Assembly (NCBI RefSeq): GCF_000520015.2
Contig: NZ_CP007044.2
Location: 124,001 to 188,000 of the forward strand
Direction of reading: 5' to 3'
DNA: 64,000 bases
From: Chania multitudinisentens RB-25
GTDB lineage: Bacteria; Pseudomonadota; Gammaproteobacteria; Enterobacterales; Enterobacteriaceae
Part shown: positions 47,448 through 56,180 of the stretch, piece after piece
How positions within the stretch are numbered: the stretch's first letter is position 1
How the letters are laid out: each line of letters begins with the position of its first letter
Program-made: the position numbers and the translations under genes
The notes under the pieces: model-generated
Told to the model about the DNA's origin: nothing
Database searches by the model: none
The model's input: only the letters and a program-made list of their open reading frames with translations

Positions 47448-48161
47448 ATGGATCACAACGTGACAAGGCAGATTGGCTGGTACGGAAAAATTCCGGCTGA
47501 GGGTGATTTTCTACAGCGCCGTTTACCCAATGGCGTGATTAACCGCTGGGCGCATTGGTTCCACAACGGCTTGCTGAACCTGCAACAGGAATTGCCAGAC
47601 AACACCCAGCATCCGTTCGGCTATGCGCCGATTTGGAACTTCGTCATACCGGCCCCCTTGGGCAACCAATATGTCCAAATGGGGTGCCTGCTGCCAGCCC
47701 GCGATCGCGTTGGCCGTTATTACCCCGTTTGCGCCATGCGCCTTTGCCATCTGAATGACTGGCACAAACCGCAGTTAAATCTCGCCGCTCATTGGTATGG
47801 CCAACTTGGCCATACGCTCTTGAATGGAGTGCGTAACGGTTTCTCCGCCGAGCAGCTAGACCACGCACTCCTCACCCTGCCGGAACTCCCGATCCCGGTG
47901 GCCGAGGCAGGAGCAGAGATTTTATCCATTATCGGTTTTCCGCCGCCGCCAGAGGACAAACTGGCGTGGCAACAGGCTGCGGACTGCTTCGAGCCTGCGC
48001 AATACTCCAGTTTCTGGTGGACCAATCAGGCCGATGGTCACCCGCTCTATACCCACGTGCACAGTGGCAATCTTACCGTGCAGCTATTTTCGCTACTGTT
48101 TAACCCTAACGGTTGGTCAAGGCTTGGCCGTGGTGGGCAGTATCCACCGCTGTTTGATTAA
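47448..48161 (+). CDS. tagF: T6SS-associated protein TagF
   Basis: The 237-residue protein has the TagF/ImpM N-terminal signature (IGWYGKIPAEGDFLQRRLP) and GCLLPARDRVGRYYPVCAMR. TagF represses T6SS post-translationally in the systems studied. It is separate here and not fused to the PP2C phosphatase encoded 8 kb downstream. It follows tssM by 15 bp. Confidence 0.93.
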   Translation: MDHNVTRQIGWYGKIPAEGDFLQRRLPNGVINRWAHWFHNGLLNLQQELPDNTQHPFGYAPIWNFVIPAPLGNQYVQMGCLLPARDRVGRYYPVCAMRLCHLNDWHKPQLNLAAHWYGQLGHTLLNGVRNGFSAEQLDHALLTLPELPIPVAEAGAEILSIIGFPPPPEDKLAWQQAADCFEPAQYSSFWWTNQADGHPLYTHVHSGNLTVQLFSLLFNPNGWSRLGRGGQYPPLFD

Positions 48162-48190
48162 AAAACGTCTTTTATTTAAAGGTAAACGGT

Positions 48191-49213
48191 ATGAATATCG
48201 ATACCCTTTTGGCTCCCATCAGCCACGATGCTCCCTGCGGCGATAATCTGGAATATGACGCCGACTTTCTGGCGATGGAGAAAGCCTCTGAAGGGAAAGC
48301 TGAACAACAGTTCGGCAGCACTATTATTCCGGCGGAAGCCCCAGACTGGATGCAAGTAGAACGTTTGGCTACGGCTTTGCTGGCGCGCACCAAAGATCTG
48401 CGGGTGATGCTAAAGCTCACCCATGCCTGGACCCAAACCCGTGGCCTGCCCGGCTATGCCGCGGGTTTGACGCTGATCCAGCAAGCATTGGCACGTTATT
48501 GGGATGCGTTGCTGCCCCCGCTGGATTTTGATGGCGAAATTGATCCGCTGTTTCGTATCAATGCGCTCGCCGGATTGGGTGACAAAACCCAACTGACCGC
48601 CTGCCTGCGGGCTGCGGCTTTGCTGAAAAGCGCCTCTGGCGAGATCTCGGTGCGTGATGCCTGCGCCCTGCTGGATGGCAGTAAACAGGAATACCCCGGC
48701 TTCCCCGGTGGATATAGCCGTTTACAGGAAGAACTCGCCCAAGAATCGCAACCGGTTTCCCAACTGCTCATCACGTTGCAGCAAACCTTGAACGCTCTGC
48801 GCACGGAAGTCTCCCGTCATCTGGGGGAAAGCGCACTGCCAGAAATGGATGGCCTGTTGCACCTTGTCCGCACCCTCGCACAGGCCTGCCAGCCTGCTGT
48901 GGCAATCCCTCTTCCAGTGGTGGAACAGGAACCCATAGTGACAATCACAGCAACGCCTCCTCCTGCCAGCACCACGGCGTTCAATTGGCACCATGCGCAG
49001 ATCCAGTCTCGCGAAGACGCTCGGCTCATGCTGGATAAAGTGAAGCACTACTTCAGCCTGCACGAACCCAGTCACCCAGCTCCCTTGATGATTGATCGGG
49101 TACAACGGTTGATCACGCTGGATTTTATGCAAATCATCCGCGATCTCGCCCCGGATGGCCTTAATCAGTTGGAAAATGTTCTCGGTATGCCAAGCAATGA
49201 GGAGAACAGTTAA
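48191..49213 (+). CDS. tssA: T6SS baseplate/tail-assembly protein TssA
   Basis: The 340-residue protein starts with an ImpA N-terminal domain (IDTLLAPISHDAPCGDNLEYDADF and the RTKDLRVMLKLTHAW block). A C-terminal part of about 80 residues (about 255-338) resembles the short class of TssA. TssA organises the baseplate and sheath polymerisation. Length is at the short end of the family, without the extended C-terminal ring seen in long TssA proteins. It starts behind AAAGGTAAACGGT. Confidence 0.9.
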   Translation: MNIDTLLAPISHDAPCGDNLEYDADFLAMEKASEGKAEQQFGSTIIPAEAPDWMQVERLATALLARTKDLRVMLKLTHAWTQTRGLPGYAAGLTLIQQALARYWDALLPPLDFDGEIDPLFRINALAGLGDKTQLTACLRAAALLKSASGEISVRDACALLDGSKQEYPGFPGGYSRLQEELAQESQPVSQLLITLQQTLNALRTEVSRHLGESALPEMDGLLHLVRTLAQACQPAVAIPLPVVEQEPIVTITATPPPASTTAFNWHHAQIQSREDARLMLDKVKHYFSLHEPSHPAPLMIDRVQRLITLDFMQIIRDLAPDGLNQLENVLGMPSNEENS

Positions 49214-49329
49214 CAGAGCACATTCCCTGTGTGCACATTTCTCCCCGGCAACCGCCGCACAGACCAGTATTTGAACCCGTTCCATCTCCTGAGATGGAAA
49301 CGTTCTTGATAATCATTAACGGAGTTCCC

Positions 49330-49866
49330 ATGTCAAACTCGAAATCCCGTAGTGGACAGAAATTTATTGCCCGTAATCGCGCACCACGCGTACAGATTGA
49401 ATACGATGTTGAAATCTACGGTGCCGAGCGAAAAATCCAGTTACCTTTTGTGATGGGCGTGATGGCCGATCTTACCGGTAAACCGCTTGATCCACTGCCC
49501 GGTATTGATGAACGTAAATTCCTGGAAATTGATATTGATAACTTTGATGAACGCCTGAAGTCCTTGAAGCCACGCGTGGCCTATCAGGTCGACAACACCT
49601 TAACCGGTGAAGGTCAGTTGAACGTCGATCTGACGTTTGAAAGCATGGATGATTTTTCTCCAGCCGCTATCGCCCGTAAAGTGGATGCTCTGGATAACCT
49701 GCTGGAAGCACGCACTCAGCTTTCCAATCTTCTGTCCTATATGGATGGTAAGAACGGAGCAGAAGAGTTGATCTCCAAAATCCTGCAAAACCCCGAATTG
49801 CTGAAATCCCTGAGCAACGCGCCACTCCCGGCCGCCAAAGATAACAATAACGAACATAAGGATTAA
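49330..49866 (+). CDS. tssB: T6SS sheath small subunit TssB
   Basis: The ATG at 49330 (MSNSKSRSGQKFIARNRAPRV) follows GGAG and gives 178 residues, normal for TssB/VipA. An in-frame start at 49231 would add 33 residues that do not fit the family. Conserved parts are RVQIEYDVEIYGAERKIQLPF and DLTFESMDDFSPAAI. It heterodimerises with TssC, whose gene starts 4 bp later, to form the contractile sheath. Confidence 0.95.
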   Translation: MSNSKSRSGQKFIARNRAPRVQIEYDVEIYGAERKIQLPFVMGVMADLTGKPLDPLPGIDERKFLEIDIDNFDERLKSLKPRVAYQVDNTLTGEGQLNVDLTFESMDDFSPAAIARKVDALDNLLEARTQLSNLLSYMDGKNGAEELISKILQNPELLKSLSNAPLPAAKDNNNEHKD

Positions 49867-49869
49867 CCG

Positions 49870-51372
49870 ATGAGCCACTCACCTCAACAACAAGCCGCGT
49901 TGCAGACCAGCGAAACCTTCTCCAGCGATCAGTTTAGTGAGCTGCTCAATAAAGAGTTCCGGCCAAGAACCGATCAGGCCAAAGAGGCCGTAGAGATCGC
50001 GGTAAAAACCTTAGCTCATCAGGCGCTGGAGAATACAGTCACGGTTTCTGCCGATGCCTACCGCACTATTCAGGCGCTGATCGCTGAAATTGATGAAAAA
50101 CTCTCACAGCAGATCAACAAAATTATCCACCACGCTGATTTCCAGGCGTTGGAAGGTGCCTGGCACGGCCTGCACTATTTGGTCAATAACACCGAAACTG
50201 ACGAAATGCTGAAAATCCGTTTTATGAGCATTTCCAAAAAGGAGCTGGGGCGCACGCTGAAACGCCATAAAGGCGTGGGCTGGGACCAAAGCCCGATTTT
50301 CAAGAAAATCTACGAGGAAGAGTACGGTCAGTTTGGTGGTGAACCCTTCGGTTGCCTGGTGGGCGACTACTTTTTTGACCACAGCCCGCAGGACGTGGAA
50401 CTGTTGGGTGAAATGGCCAAGATTGGCGCGGCGTCTCACTGCCCGTTCATCACCGGCACTGCCCCCAGCGTTATGCAGATGGAGTCATGGCAGGAGCTTT
50501 CCAACCCGCGCGACCTGACAAAAATTTTCCAGAATACCGAATATGCCGCCTGGCGTAGCCTGCGGGAGTCTGAAGATGCGCGCTATCTGGGCCTGGCTAT
50601 GCCGCGTTTTCTGGCACGTTTGCCTTATGGTATCCGCACCAATCCGATTGATGAGTTCGATTTTGAGGAAGAAACCGACGGCACCACCCACAGCCATTAC
50701 ACCTGGACCAACGCCGCCTACGCCATGGCCGCTAACATCAACCGTTCATTCAAGGAATACGGCTGGTGTACTTCGATCCGCGGCGTAGAATCCGGTGGCT
50801 CGGTCGAAAACCTGCCATGCCACACTTTCCCCAGCGACGATGGCGGCGTGGATATGAAGTGCCCGACCGAGATTGCCATCAGCGATCGTCGTGAGGCAGA
50901 ACTGGCTAAAAATGGGTTTATCCCACTGATCCACCGTAAAAACTCTGATTTTGCCGCCTTCATCGGCGCTCAATCACTGCAAAAACCGGCTGAATATTAT
51001 GATGCGGACGCCTCGGCCAACGCCCAGCTTTCAGCACGCCTGCCGTATCTGTTCGCCTGCTGCCGCTTTGCGCATTATCTCAAGTGTATTGTGCGCGACA
51101 AAATCGGCTCTTTCCGTGAACGCGATGATATGGAACGCTGGTTGAATGACTGGATCATGAATTACGTTGATGGTGATCCGGCTAACTCGTCACAAGAAAC
51201 CAAATCACGCAAACCCTTGGCCGCCGCCGAGGTGCTGGTAGAGGAAATCGAAGAAAACCCGGGTTACTACAGCGCTAAATTCTTCCTGCGCCCGCATTAT
51301 CAGCTGGAAGGTTTAACCGTTTCCCTGCGTCTGGTATCGAAACTGCCTTCGCTGAAACAGAATGAGGCATGA
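49870..51372 (+). CDS. tssC: T6SS sheath large subunit TssC
   Basis: The 500-residue protein has the TssC/VipB hallmarks (WHGLHYLVNNTETDEMLKIR, PFGCLVGDYFFDHSPQDVELL and SGGSVENLPCH) and an intact C-terminus (LRLVSKLPSLKQNEA). It is translated with TssB. The segment coding for FAHYLKCIV, at 51068-51093, recurs almost exactly 930 bp downstream in the non-coding DNA at 52000-52025. Confidence 0.97.
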   Translation: MSHSPQQQAALQTSETFSSDQFSELLNKEFRPRTDQAKEAVEIAVKTLAHQALENTVTVSADAYRTIQALIAEIDEKLSQQINKIIHHADFQALEGAWHGLHYLVNNTETDEMLKIRFMSISKKELGRTLKRHKGVGWDQSPIFKKIYEEEYGQFGGEPFGCLVGDYFFDHSPQDVELLGEMAKIGAASHCPFITGTAPSVMQMESWQELSNPRDLTKIFQNTEYAAWRSLRESEDARYLGLAMPRFLARLPYGIRTNPIDEFDFEEETDGTTHSHYTWTNAAYAMAANINRSFKEYGWCTSIRGVESGGSVENLPCHTFPSDDGGVDMKCPTEIAISDRREAELAKNGFIPLIHRKNSDFAAFIGAQSLQKPAEYYDADASANAQLSARLPYLFACCRFAHYLKCIVRDKIGSFRERDDMERWLNDWIMNYVDGDPANSSQETKSRKPLAAAEVLVEEIEENPGYYSAKFFLRPHYQLEGLTVSLRLVSKLPSLKQNEA

Positions 51373-51384
51373 TTAACGGTAGTC

Positions 51385-51407
51385 TCGGGTTGCAGTATGC
51401 AACCCGA
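51385..51407 (+). terminator. Hairpin after tssC
   Basis: A perfect 10-bp stem (TCGGGTTGCA / TGCAACCCGA) with a 3-nt loop lies 12 bp after the tssC stop. No U-tract follows (ACTAAAATG), so it is more a stabiliser or attenuator than a full terminator. It would separate sheath expression from the immunity pocket downstream. Confidence 0.5.
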
Positions 51408-51475
51408 ACTAAAATGAAAGGCGGTAACTCTGATTATTTTACCTTGGGAACTGAAGTTTGGTTCTGGGATTTATT

Positions 51476-51949
51476 ATGATAAGAATAAAAAAATACGCTG
51501 TTTTTATTATTTTGCTGTATTTATTTAACGGTTACTGTTATGCGGAGAAAGTCGTTACCGATAATTTCACCTTTAAAGATTATGAAATAGCATTGGTTCA
51601 AGTTGAAGAACATTGCCAACTGAATATTTCATCTTCTACGGTGAAAAAAACGTATCCTTTAACACTAACAGCACCCTGTCATTTCCTGCGCGACACAAAC
51701 GCGGAGCCACAGAAGTATCGTTATTCCGATGTTAGTATTGAAGCGATATTCGTTATTTCTGGCAATCCAGTGACGAAACAGGAACGGGAAACATGGAACC
51801 TTTCCCCAGAGATGCTGTGTGGTATGCAAGGCCAAGGATTGCTTTTTGATGGTACCGATTTTAGCATTAGCAAGAAAAAACTAAACAATATATTACTTTG
51901 TAAAGATAAAGGCACCGATGAGAAAAATTATTGGATGCTGAGTCATTAA
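51476..51949 (+). CDS. Secreted four-cysteine protein of unknown function, possible T6SS immunity protein
   Basis: The protein (157 residues from the ATG at 51476) has a signal peptide ending near CYA (residue 23). The mature part is about 134 residues with four Cys (47, 68, 115, 142), enough for two disulfides. It resembles no family I can name. It lies between tssC and a Tai4-like gene, where Serratia T6SS loci carry effector and immunity genes, so a periplasmic immunity role is plausible but unproven. The DNA is more AT-rich than tssC. Confidence 0.65.
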   Translation: MIRIKKYAVFIILLYLFNGYCYAEKVVTDNFTFKDYEIALVQVEEHCQLNISSSTVKKTYPLTLTAPCHFLRDTNAEPQKYRYSDVSIEAIFVISGNPVTKQERETWNLSPEMLCGMQGQGLLFDGTDFSISKKKLNNILLCKDKGTDEKNYWMLSH

Positions 51950-51999
51950 AAACATAACGACTGATTTTCAGTAAACCAATAGGCAACTCCTGATGCGGC

Positions 52000-52025
52000 T
52001 TGCGCATTATCTCCAGTGTATTTTG
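52000..52025 (+). repeat. Partial duplicate of a tssC segment
   Basis: Positions 52000-52025 (TTGCGCATTATCTCCAGTGTATTTTG) match tssC 51068-51093 in 24 of 26 bases, with no gaps. The copy is out of any gene, between the unknown protein and the Tai4-like gene. It looks like a leftover of a recombination or duplication that placed DNA after tssC. Confidence 0.75.
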
Positions 52026-52040
52026 TAAAGGGGAGTTAGA

Positions 52041-52481
52041 GTGATAAGCAACCTTAATATCGCTTCATTTACTTTGATATTAACACTTTCATTACAAACT
52101 CAAGCCAAAACGGTTGATGATCCCGTTGCTTTCATCAAGCAAATGCCTTACTACCAGGTGGTCAAAGAACTCGCGCTATCTCGTTGCCTGGCTCAGGTTG
52201 CAACAGAAGATAAAACATTTTCTATCGATGCGGCCAGAACCGCTAATGCGATGAGAGAGTGGATGCCTTTTGATATTGAATCTGGTGATGAGAAAATCAA
52301 TACGTTGATTGACCAATTTAAGTCACGAATTAATCACTTCCACAGTGAAGTAGAAAATAATACTACAGGCGTCATGTTGAACTGTTTACGGTTATATCAT
52401 AGCCCTGAGCTGGATAAGTTATCACGCGAGGTTATTGTGGGAGACGCTACCCATAACTGGAAACAAGATAATCCTGAATGA
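52041..52481 (+). CDS. Tai4-family T6SS amidase immunity protein (Rap-type)
   Basis: The 146-residue protein has a signal peptide (MISNLNIASFTLILTLSLQTQA) and the Tai4 pattern VVKELALSRCLAQVA, then DAARTANAMREW and LNCLRLYHSPELDKL. Cys49 and Cys115 are the likely disulfide pair. Tai4 (Rap1a/Rap2a in Serratia) proteins block Tae4 peptidoglycan amidases in the periplasm. The GTG at 52041 follows AGGGGAG. I find no Tae4 amidase gene beside it, so it is an orphan within this window. Confidence 0.75.
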   Translation: MISNLNIASFTLILTLSLQTQAKTVDDPVAFIKQMPYYQVVKELALSRCLAQVATEDKTFSIDAARTANAMREWMPFDIESGDEKINTLIDQFKSRINHFHSEVENNTTGVMLNCLRLYHSPELDKLSREVIVGDATHNWKQDNPE

Positions 52482-52605
52482 ATTGCAATTTCATCACCCA
52501 ATTACAACCTGAATTATATCTAAAATAATTTGATTTTCAGGAGTATGACAAGTGTTACACCGGACGAGATGAAGCCTCAACTACCTTATTTATCAGGAAA
52601 TCACC

Positions 52606-52986
52606 TTGAGAAGAGCCCATTTATACCTGGCATCATTAGCGCTACTCTGCCTCACCGTGGCACCAGTGCCTGTTCTAGCCCAGCAAACACCTCTTCAGCA
52701 TTTGACTCCTGATGACGTGAATCTGCAAGGTGACGATTTCTTCAGGCTATATCGTGGTGCAGATCGGCAAGAAAAAGAAAAGGCCCAGCTCTATATGTTG
52801 GGTGTTCTAGATGCCACAGAAGGCAAAACCTGGTGCCAGTATAGCCAACTGCAAACCATCACCCTGCGGGAGTTTGTATTTGAATATTTTAAAAAGCTCC
52901 CTCAGGAGCAATTAAAACACAGGGCATCGGATCTGATCGAGGCAGCCATGGTGACAAATTTTCCATGTAAACAAGGGAATCGATGA
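52606..52986 (+). CDS. Rap1a/Tai-family immunity-like protein
   Basis: The 126-residue protein starts at a TTG at 52606 with AGGAAA upstream. It has a signal peptide cut near VLAQQ and a core resembling the Rap1a/Tai family: AQLYMLGVLDATEG, then CQYSQLQTITLREFVFEYFKKLP and AAMVTNFPC. Cys77 and Cys121 may pair. Like the gene before it, it fits a periplasmic immunity protein. No effector gene is adjacent. Confidence 0.7.
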   Translation: MRRAHLYLASLALLCLTVAPVPVLAQQTPLQHLTPDDVNLQGDDFFRLYRGADRQEKEKAQLYMLGVLDATEGKTWCQYSQLQTITLREFVFEYFKKLPQEQLKHRASDLIEAAMVTNFPCKQGNR

Positions 52987-53243
52987 AGTATATACACTGC
53001 CACAATAAGCCTTACATTGATAAAACTGAGCATTCGATTTCAAGGGCGAAATATATTTAGCTTATTGTTGTTCTGCAACAAAGAGCTTAATAACTGTACC
53101 GAACAGTAAATCGGTGTTTAATAGGTGCATGGCACAGGGATATTCACGGTGTTTTATTACCAGCATTATAACTCCTATTGCTATTACCTGAACGTTTCAA
53201 CGCGATGTTAATATTATTAACCTTTAATCAAGAGTGAAAAATC

Positions 53244-53726
53244 ATGGCTATTGATATGTTCCTGAAAGTTGAAGGAGCCAACGGTGAATCTAAAGACTCC
53301 AACCATAAAGGATGGACTGACATTGTTTCATTTTCCTGGGGTGCATCTCAACCAGGTAATATGAGCGTAGGTGGCGGCGGCGGTGCTGGCAAAGTCTGCT
53401 TTAACGATCTGCACATTAATGCATTAGTCGATAAATCAACACCCGCACTGTTAAAACACTGCGCCAGTGGTAAGCATTTGGGTAAAATTGAGCTTTCTAT
53501 TTGTAAAGCCGGCGGTAGCCAAGTTGAGTATGTCAAAATCACCTTAGAAGATGTACTGGTTACCTCTGTGCAATACACCGGTTCCGGTGGCGAAGATACC
53601 GTGGGCGTTAATTATTCCTTCCAGGCGGCGAAAGTTAAGCAACAATACTGGGAACAGAGTGAGAAAGGCGGTAAAGGTGCAGAAAGCAGCGCCGGCTGGA
53701 ATATTAAAGAAAACAAAGAGTCTTAA
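53244..53726 (+). CDS. hcp: T6SS tube protein Hcp (TssD)
   Basis: The 160-residue protein has the Hcp start MAIDMFLKVEGANGESKDSN and the family's loop and strand motifs (WTDIVSFSWGASQPGNMS, then VQYTGSGGEDTVGVNYSF). Hcp hexamers stack into the tube and are secreted; effectors can sit in the lumen. No extension is fused to it. A 257-bp gap without genes lies upstream and should hold its promoter, and a terminator-like hairpin lies downstream. Confidence 0.97.
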   Translation: MAIDMFLKVEGANGESKDSNHKGWTDIVSFSWGASQPGNMSVGGGGGAGKVCFNDLHINALVDKSTPALLKHCASGKHLGKIELSICKAGGSQVEYVKITLEDVLVTSVQYTGSGGEDTVGVNYSFQAAKVKQQYWEQSEKGGKGAESSAGWNIKENKES

Positions 53727-53736
53727 TACATCAGAA

Positions 53737-53758
53737 AACCTCCCCTTACGGGGAGGTT
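53737..53758 (+). terminator. Terminator-like hairpin after hcp
   Basis: A perfect 9-bp stem (AACCTCCCC / GGGGAGGTT) with a TTAC loop begins 11 bp after the hcp stop and is followed by ATTTAT. It should end most hcp transcripts and allow hcp to be expressed more strongly than the genes downstream. Confidence 0.8.
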
Positions 53759-53857
53759 ATTTATCTAAAAAAGAACGATCAGAAAGCCATTTATTTTATG
53801 CTCAACGGCGAGGCCATCCCCTCAACGCGAAATTAATCATTTTTAGAGGCTACGGTT

Positions 53858-54235
53858 ATGCATTTAATGACGGGGAGCAATTTCACATTATTAAGTAAAT
53901 CATTTAAGAACACCTGCTTGGGCATATTATTAACATTAGGCAGCATCGGATCTGGCAATGCCAAAACGCCGTTATTTTTCTGCCCTGAATCCCTTGCCGT
54001 GGGTGAGCAACTTTATCCATTGAGTAATGCTGCGTTATTTGATAGGCCAGTGGAAAAGCGCGGGGAACTGGTACCAGAAATGAGCAAACAGACAAGAAAA
54101 TGGAACATAGACTCGCGAATGGATCCCTATCTGATATGCCGTTTTGATAAGGTCAAACATACGCTCACTCTTCACGTGGTGGGTGCAACGCAATGCATTG
54201 TTAACGAAACCCCATTTTCAGTTCAATGCTATTAA
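53858..54235 (+). CDS. STY0301-family secreted protein
   Basis: The 125-residue protein has a long signal (cut near GSGNA, residue 35). The mature part has four Cys (42, 94, 113, 124) and the STY0301-like pattern FFCPESL, LFDRPVEKRGELVP, KWNIDSRMDPYLICRF. The family is named after a Salmonella Typhi gene in the SPI-6 T6SS, so the location fits. Its function is unknown; an immunity or envelope role is possible. It begins about 100 bp after the hcp terminator. Confidence 0.65.
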   Translation: MHLMTGSNFTLLSKSFKNTCLGILLTLGSIGSGNAKTPLFFCPESLAVGEQLYPLSNAALFDRPVEKRGELVPEMSKQTRKWNIDSRMDPYLICRFDKVKHTLTLHVVGATQCIVNETPFSVQCY

Positions 54236-54395
54236 ATGATTTTTACTCTTAAGTCACCTCATTCTCTGATGTTTCACCTATGCCCTAAATAAGTCAAGTT
54301 GTAGGAAAACCAACGCACCTGCCACTTGCACTATGACAAACATCAACCGGCAATAACTCTATTTTGCATTACACCTTAATCAGCAGGAATGCCTT

Positions 54396-56180
54396 ATGCG
54401 ATTTTCTATTGTAAAAAACAAACATGGTCAGGTACCGCCACAGAGTAGCTGTGATTTCCTGCCACCAGGCGGAACAATAGGCCGTAGTGTGGATAATAAT
54501 CTGGTGCTGCCGGATGAAGAACGCTCAATATCCCGTTTGCAGGCAATCGTACATATTTCAGCTGAGGGTGAATGCCGCATCACTAACCGTGGCAATGTCA
54601 CCAACGTACAGCTCAATAATATTCCGCTGGAACGTGGCCGCCAGGTTGAATTGCAAGATGGTGACATCTTGGGTATCGATGATTACCAAATCCAGGTCAA
54701 CAGCCTACAACAACCGGTTATCCCTGTTTCCCAGCCCATTTCGGCCCCTTTCGTCGCCAGCACCATAGATGTTGCGCCAAGCGCAGCAGCAGCAATTCAT
54801 CAGCAACAAAACGCGGCAACGGTGCCCAATGAAATATGGGATAACCTGATGCAGGAATTCACCCCAGGAGAAGCCGCACCAACGCCGATTACCCAGAACG
54901 ATGCTCATCCTTTATTGGAAGAAACACGCGTTGAGTTAAATCCCACCAACCCGTTGGAACAACTGACCAATAATATCGACCTGCATAATCTGCAACCCAG
55001 GCAAACCGATCCGGCAACGTTATTCAACTCCGACACCCCCTTCGATCAGAACCATATTCTGGCCGATACGACCCCCAGTACCTTGCTCACGGGGAACCAT
55101 TCGCCAACACATGCGCCAGAACCGATCCCTGCAACAGAAAATCATGCTGACCGGCAAGAGCTGGACCCATTGGCTTTGTTTGGCGCATTGTCATCTCCGG
55201 CTGCGCCTGGTGCTCACAACAATAATGACCCGTTGGGTTTGCTGACCAGCGGTGCCGTACCTTTGTCTCCAGCAGTAGAACCCCCGACTCCGACCCCGGC
55301 ACCTGCTCCCATATCGCCCCCTGCGCCAATACCCGCGCCGCCGATACAGGAAGCGGTCGTACCGAAACCGGCCCCAGAAGCAGCGCCATTGCCACAACCA
55401 ACACCGGCCCCCGCTCCCATGGCTGAGCCTGAACCACCAAAAGTTCACGCCCAGGCGGCATCGGCATCATCCCTGGCGCGCTCAGGGCAGCGTTTAGGCA
55501 TCGATCCCGTTGGTTACTCAACCGAGCAACCACAAAACACGCCAGCCTCAAACGGGAATACGCTGGAAGGGCCACTACTGGCAGCCCTGCTGCAAGGGCT
55601 CGGCCTGGATGACTTACAGCCATCACCACGCTTTAACGAGCAACAGTTATATCAGACCGGCCAGTTATTAAGCCTGTTTTCACAAGGCACGGTGGCCTTA
55701 CTCTCGTCCCGCTCCATCCTCAAGCGTGGTGTAAAAGCGGAGATGACCATGATCCTTGATGAGGCCAATAACCCCTTCAAGCTGTTACCTTCAGGTAAAA
55801 CCGTGCTGATGCAGATGTTTGGCAGCAAAATGCCTGGTTTTATGCCGCCTGAGCAATCGGTACGTGATGCGCTGATCGACCTACAGGCTCATCAACTGGG
55901 CATGATCGCCGGTATCCGGGCCATCATCGCAGCCATGTTGCAATCCTTTGACCCAGAGCGCCTGGAAGAAGAAGCCCGCCAGGCAGGAACCCTGCCCCGG
56001 CTGACATTCCCCTCCAGCCGTAAAGCCGCGCTGTGGGATTACTTCGTTAAAAGCTACCAGAAAACCGCCGGTGAGCTTGAAGACGATTTCCATACGCTGT
56101 TTGGTGAAGCTTTCCTGCATGCCTACGGCGTTGAAGCCAACCAATACAAAGATTCACAGGCCAAACCGGAAGACCAATGA
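54396..56180 (+). CDS. tagH: T6SS-associated FHA-domain protein (TagH-like)
   Basis: The 594-residue protein has an N-terminal FHA domain (about 1-100; GR at 29-30, SRLQ at 46-49, where many FHA domains have SRxH). A long Pro/Ala-rich linker follows (about 250-350, EPPTPTPAPAPISPPAP), and a C-terminal domain (about 390-590) like TagH/ImpI. FHA domains bind phospho-Thr and serve Ppk/Ppp control of T6SS. It overlaps the PP2C gene by 4 bp. Confidence 0.9.
   Translation: MRFSIVKNKHGQVPPQSSCDFLPPGGTIGRSVDNNLVLPDEERSISRLQAIVHISAEGECRITNRGNVTNVQLNNIPLERGRQVELQDGDILGIDDYQIQVNSLQQPVIPVSQPISAPFVASTIDVAPSAAAAIHQQQNAATVPNEIWDNLMQEFTPGEAAPTPITQNDAHPLLEETRVELNPTNPLEQLTNNIDLHNLQPRQTDPATLFNSDTPFDQNHILADTTPSTLLTGNHSPTHAPEPIPATENHADRQELDPLALFGALSSPAAPGAHNNNDPLGLLTSGAVPLSPAVEPPTPTPAPAPISPPAPIPAPPIQEAVVPKPAPEAAPLPQPTPAPAPMAEPEPPKVHAQAASASSLARSGQRLGIDPVGYSTEQPQNTPASNGNTLEGPLLAALLQGLGLDDLQPSPRFNEQQLYQTGQLLSLFSQGTVALLSSRSILKRGVKAEMTMILDEANNPFKLLPSGKTVLMQMFGSKMPGFMPPEQSVRDALIDLQAHQLGMIAGIRAIIAAMLQSFDPERLEEEARQAGTLPRLTFPSSRKAALWDYFVKSYQKTAGELEDDFHTLFGEAFLHAYGVEANQYKDSQAKPEDQ

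Noticed and set aside
52530..52712. A 60-codon ORF overlapping the start of the Rap1a/Tai-like gene
   Set aside because: It has no signal peptide and the frame at 52606 has both a signal peptide and family motifs with a good ribosome site, so this one is a shadow.
53125..53150. Possible sigma-54 promoter (TGGCAC) upstream of hcp
   Set aside because: The -24-like TGGCAC is present, but the sequence at the right spacing is TATTC and lacks the GC of the -12 box, so it does not meet the consensus.
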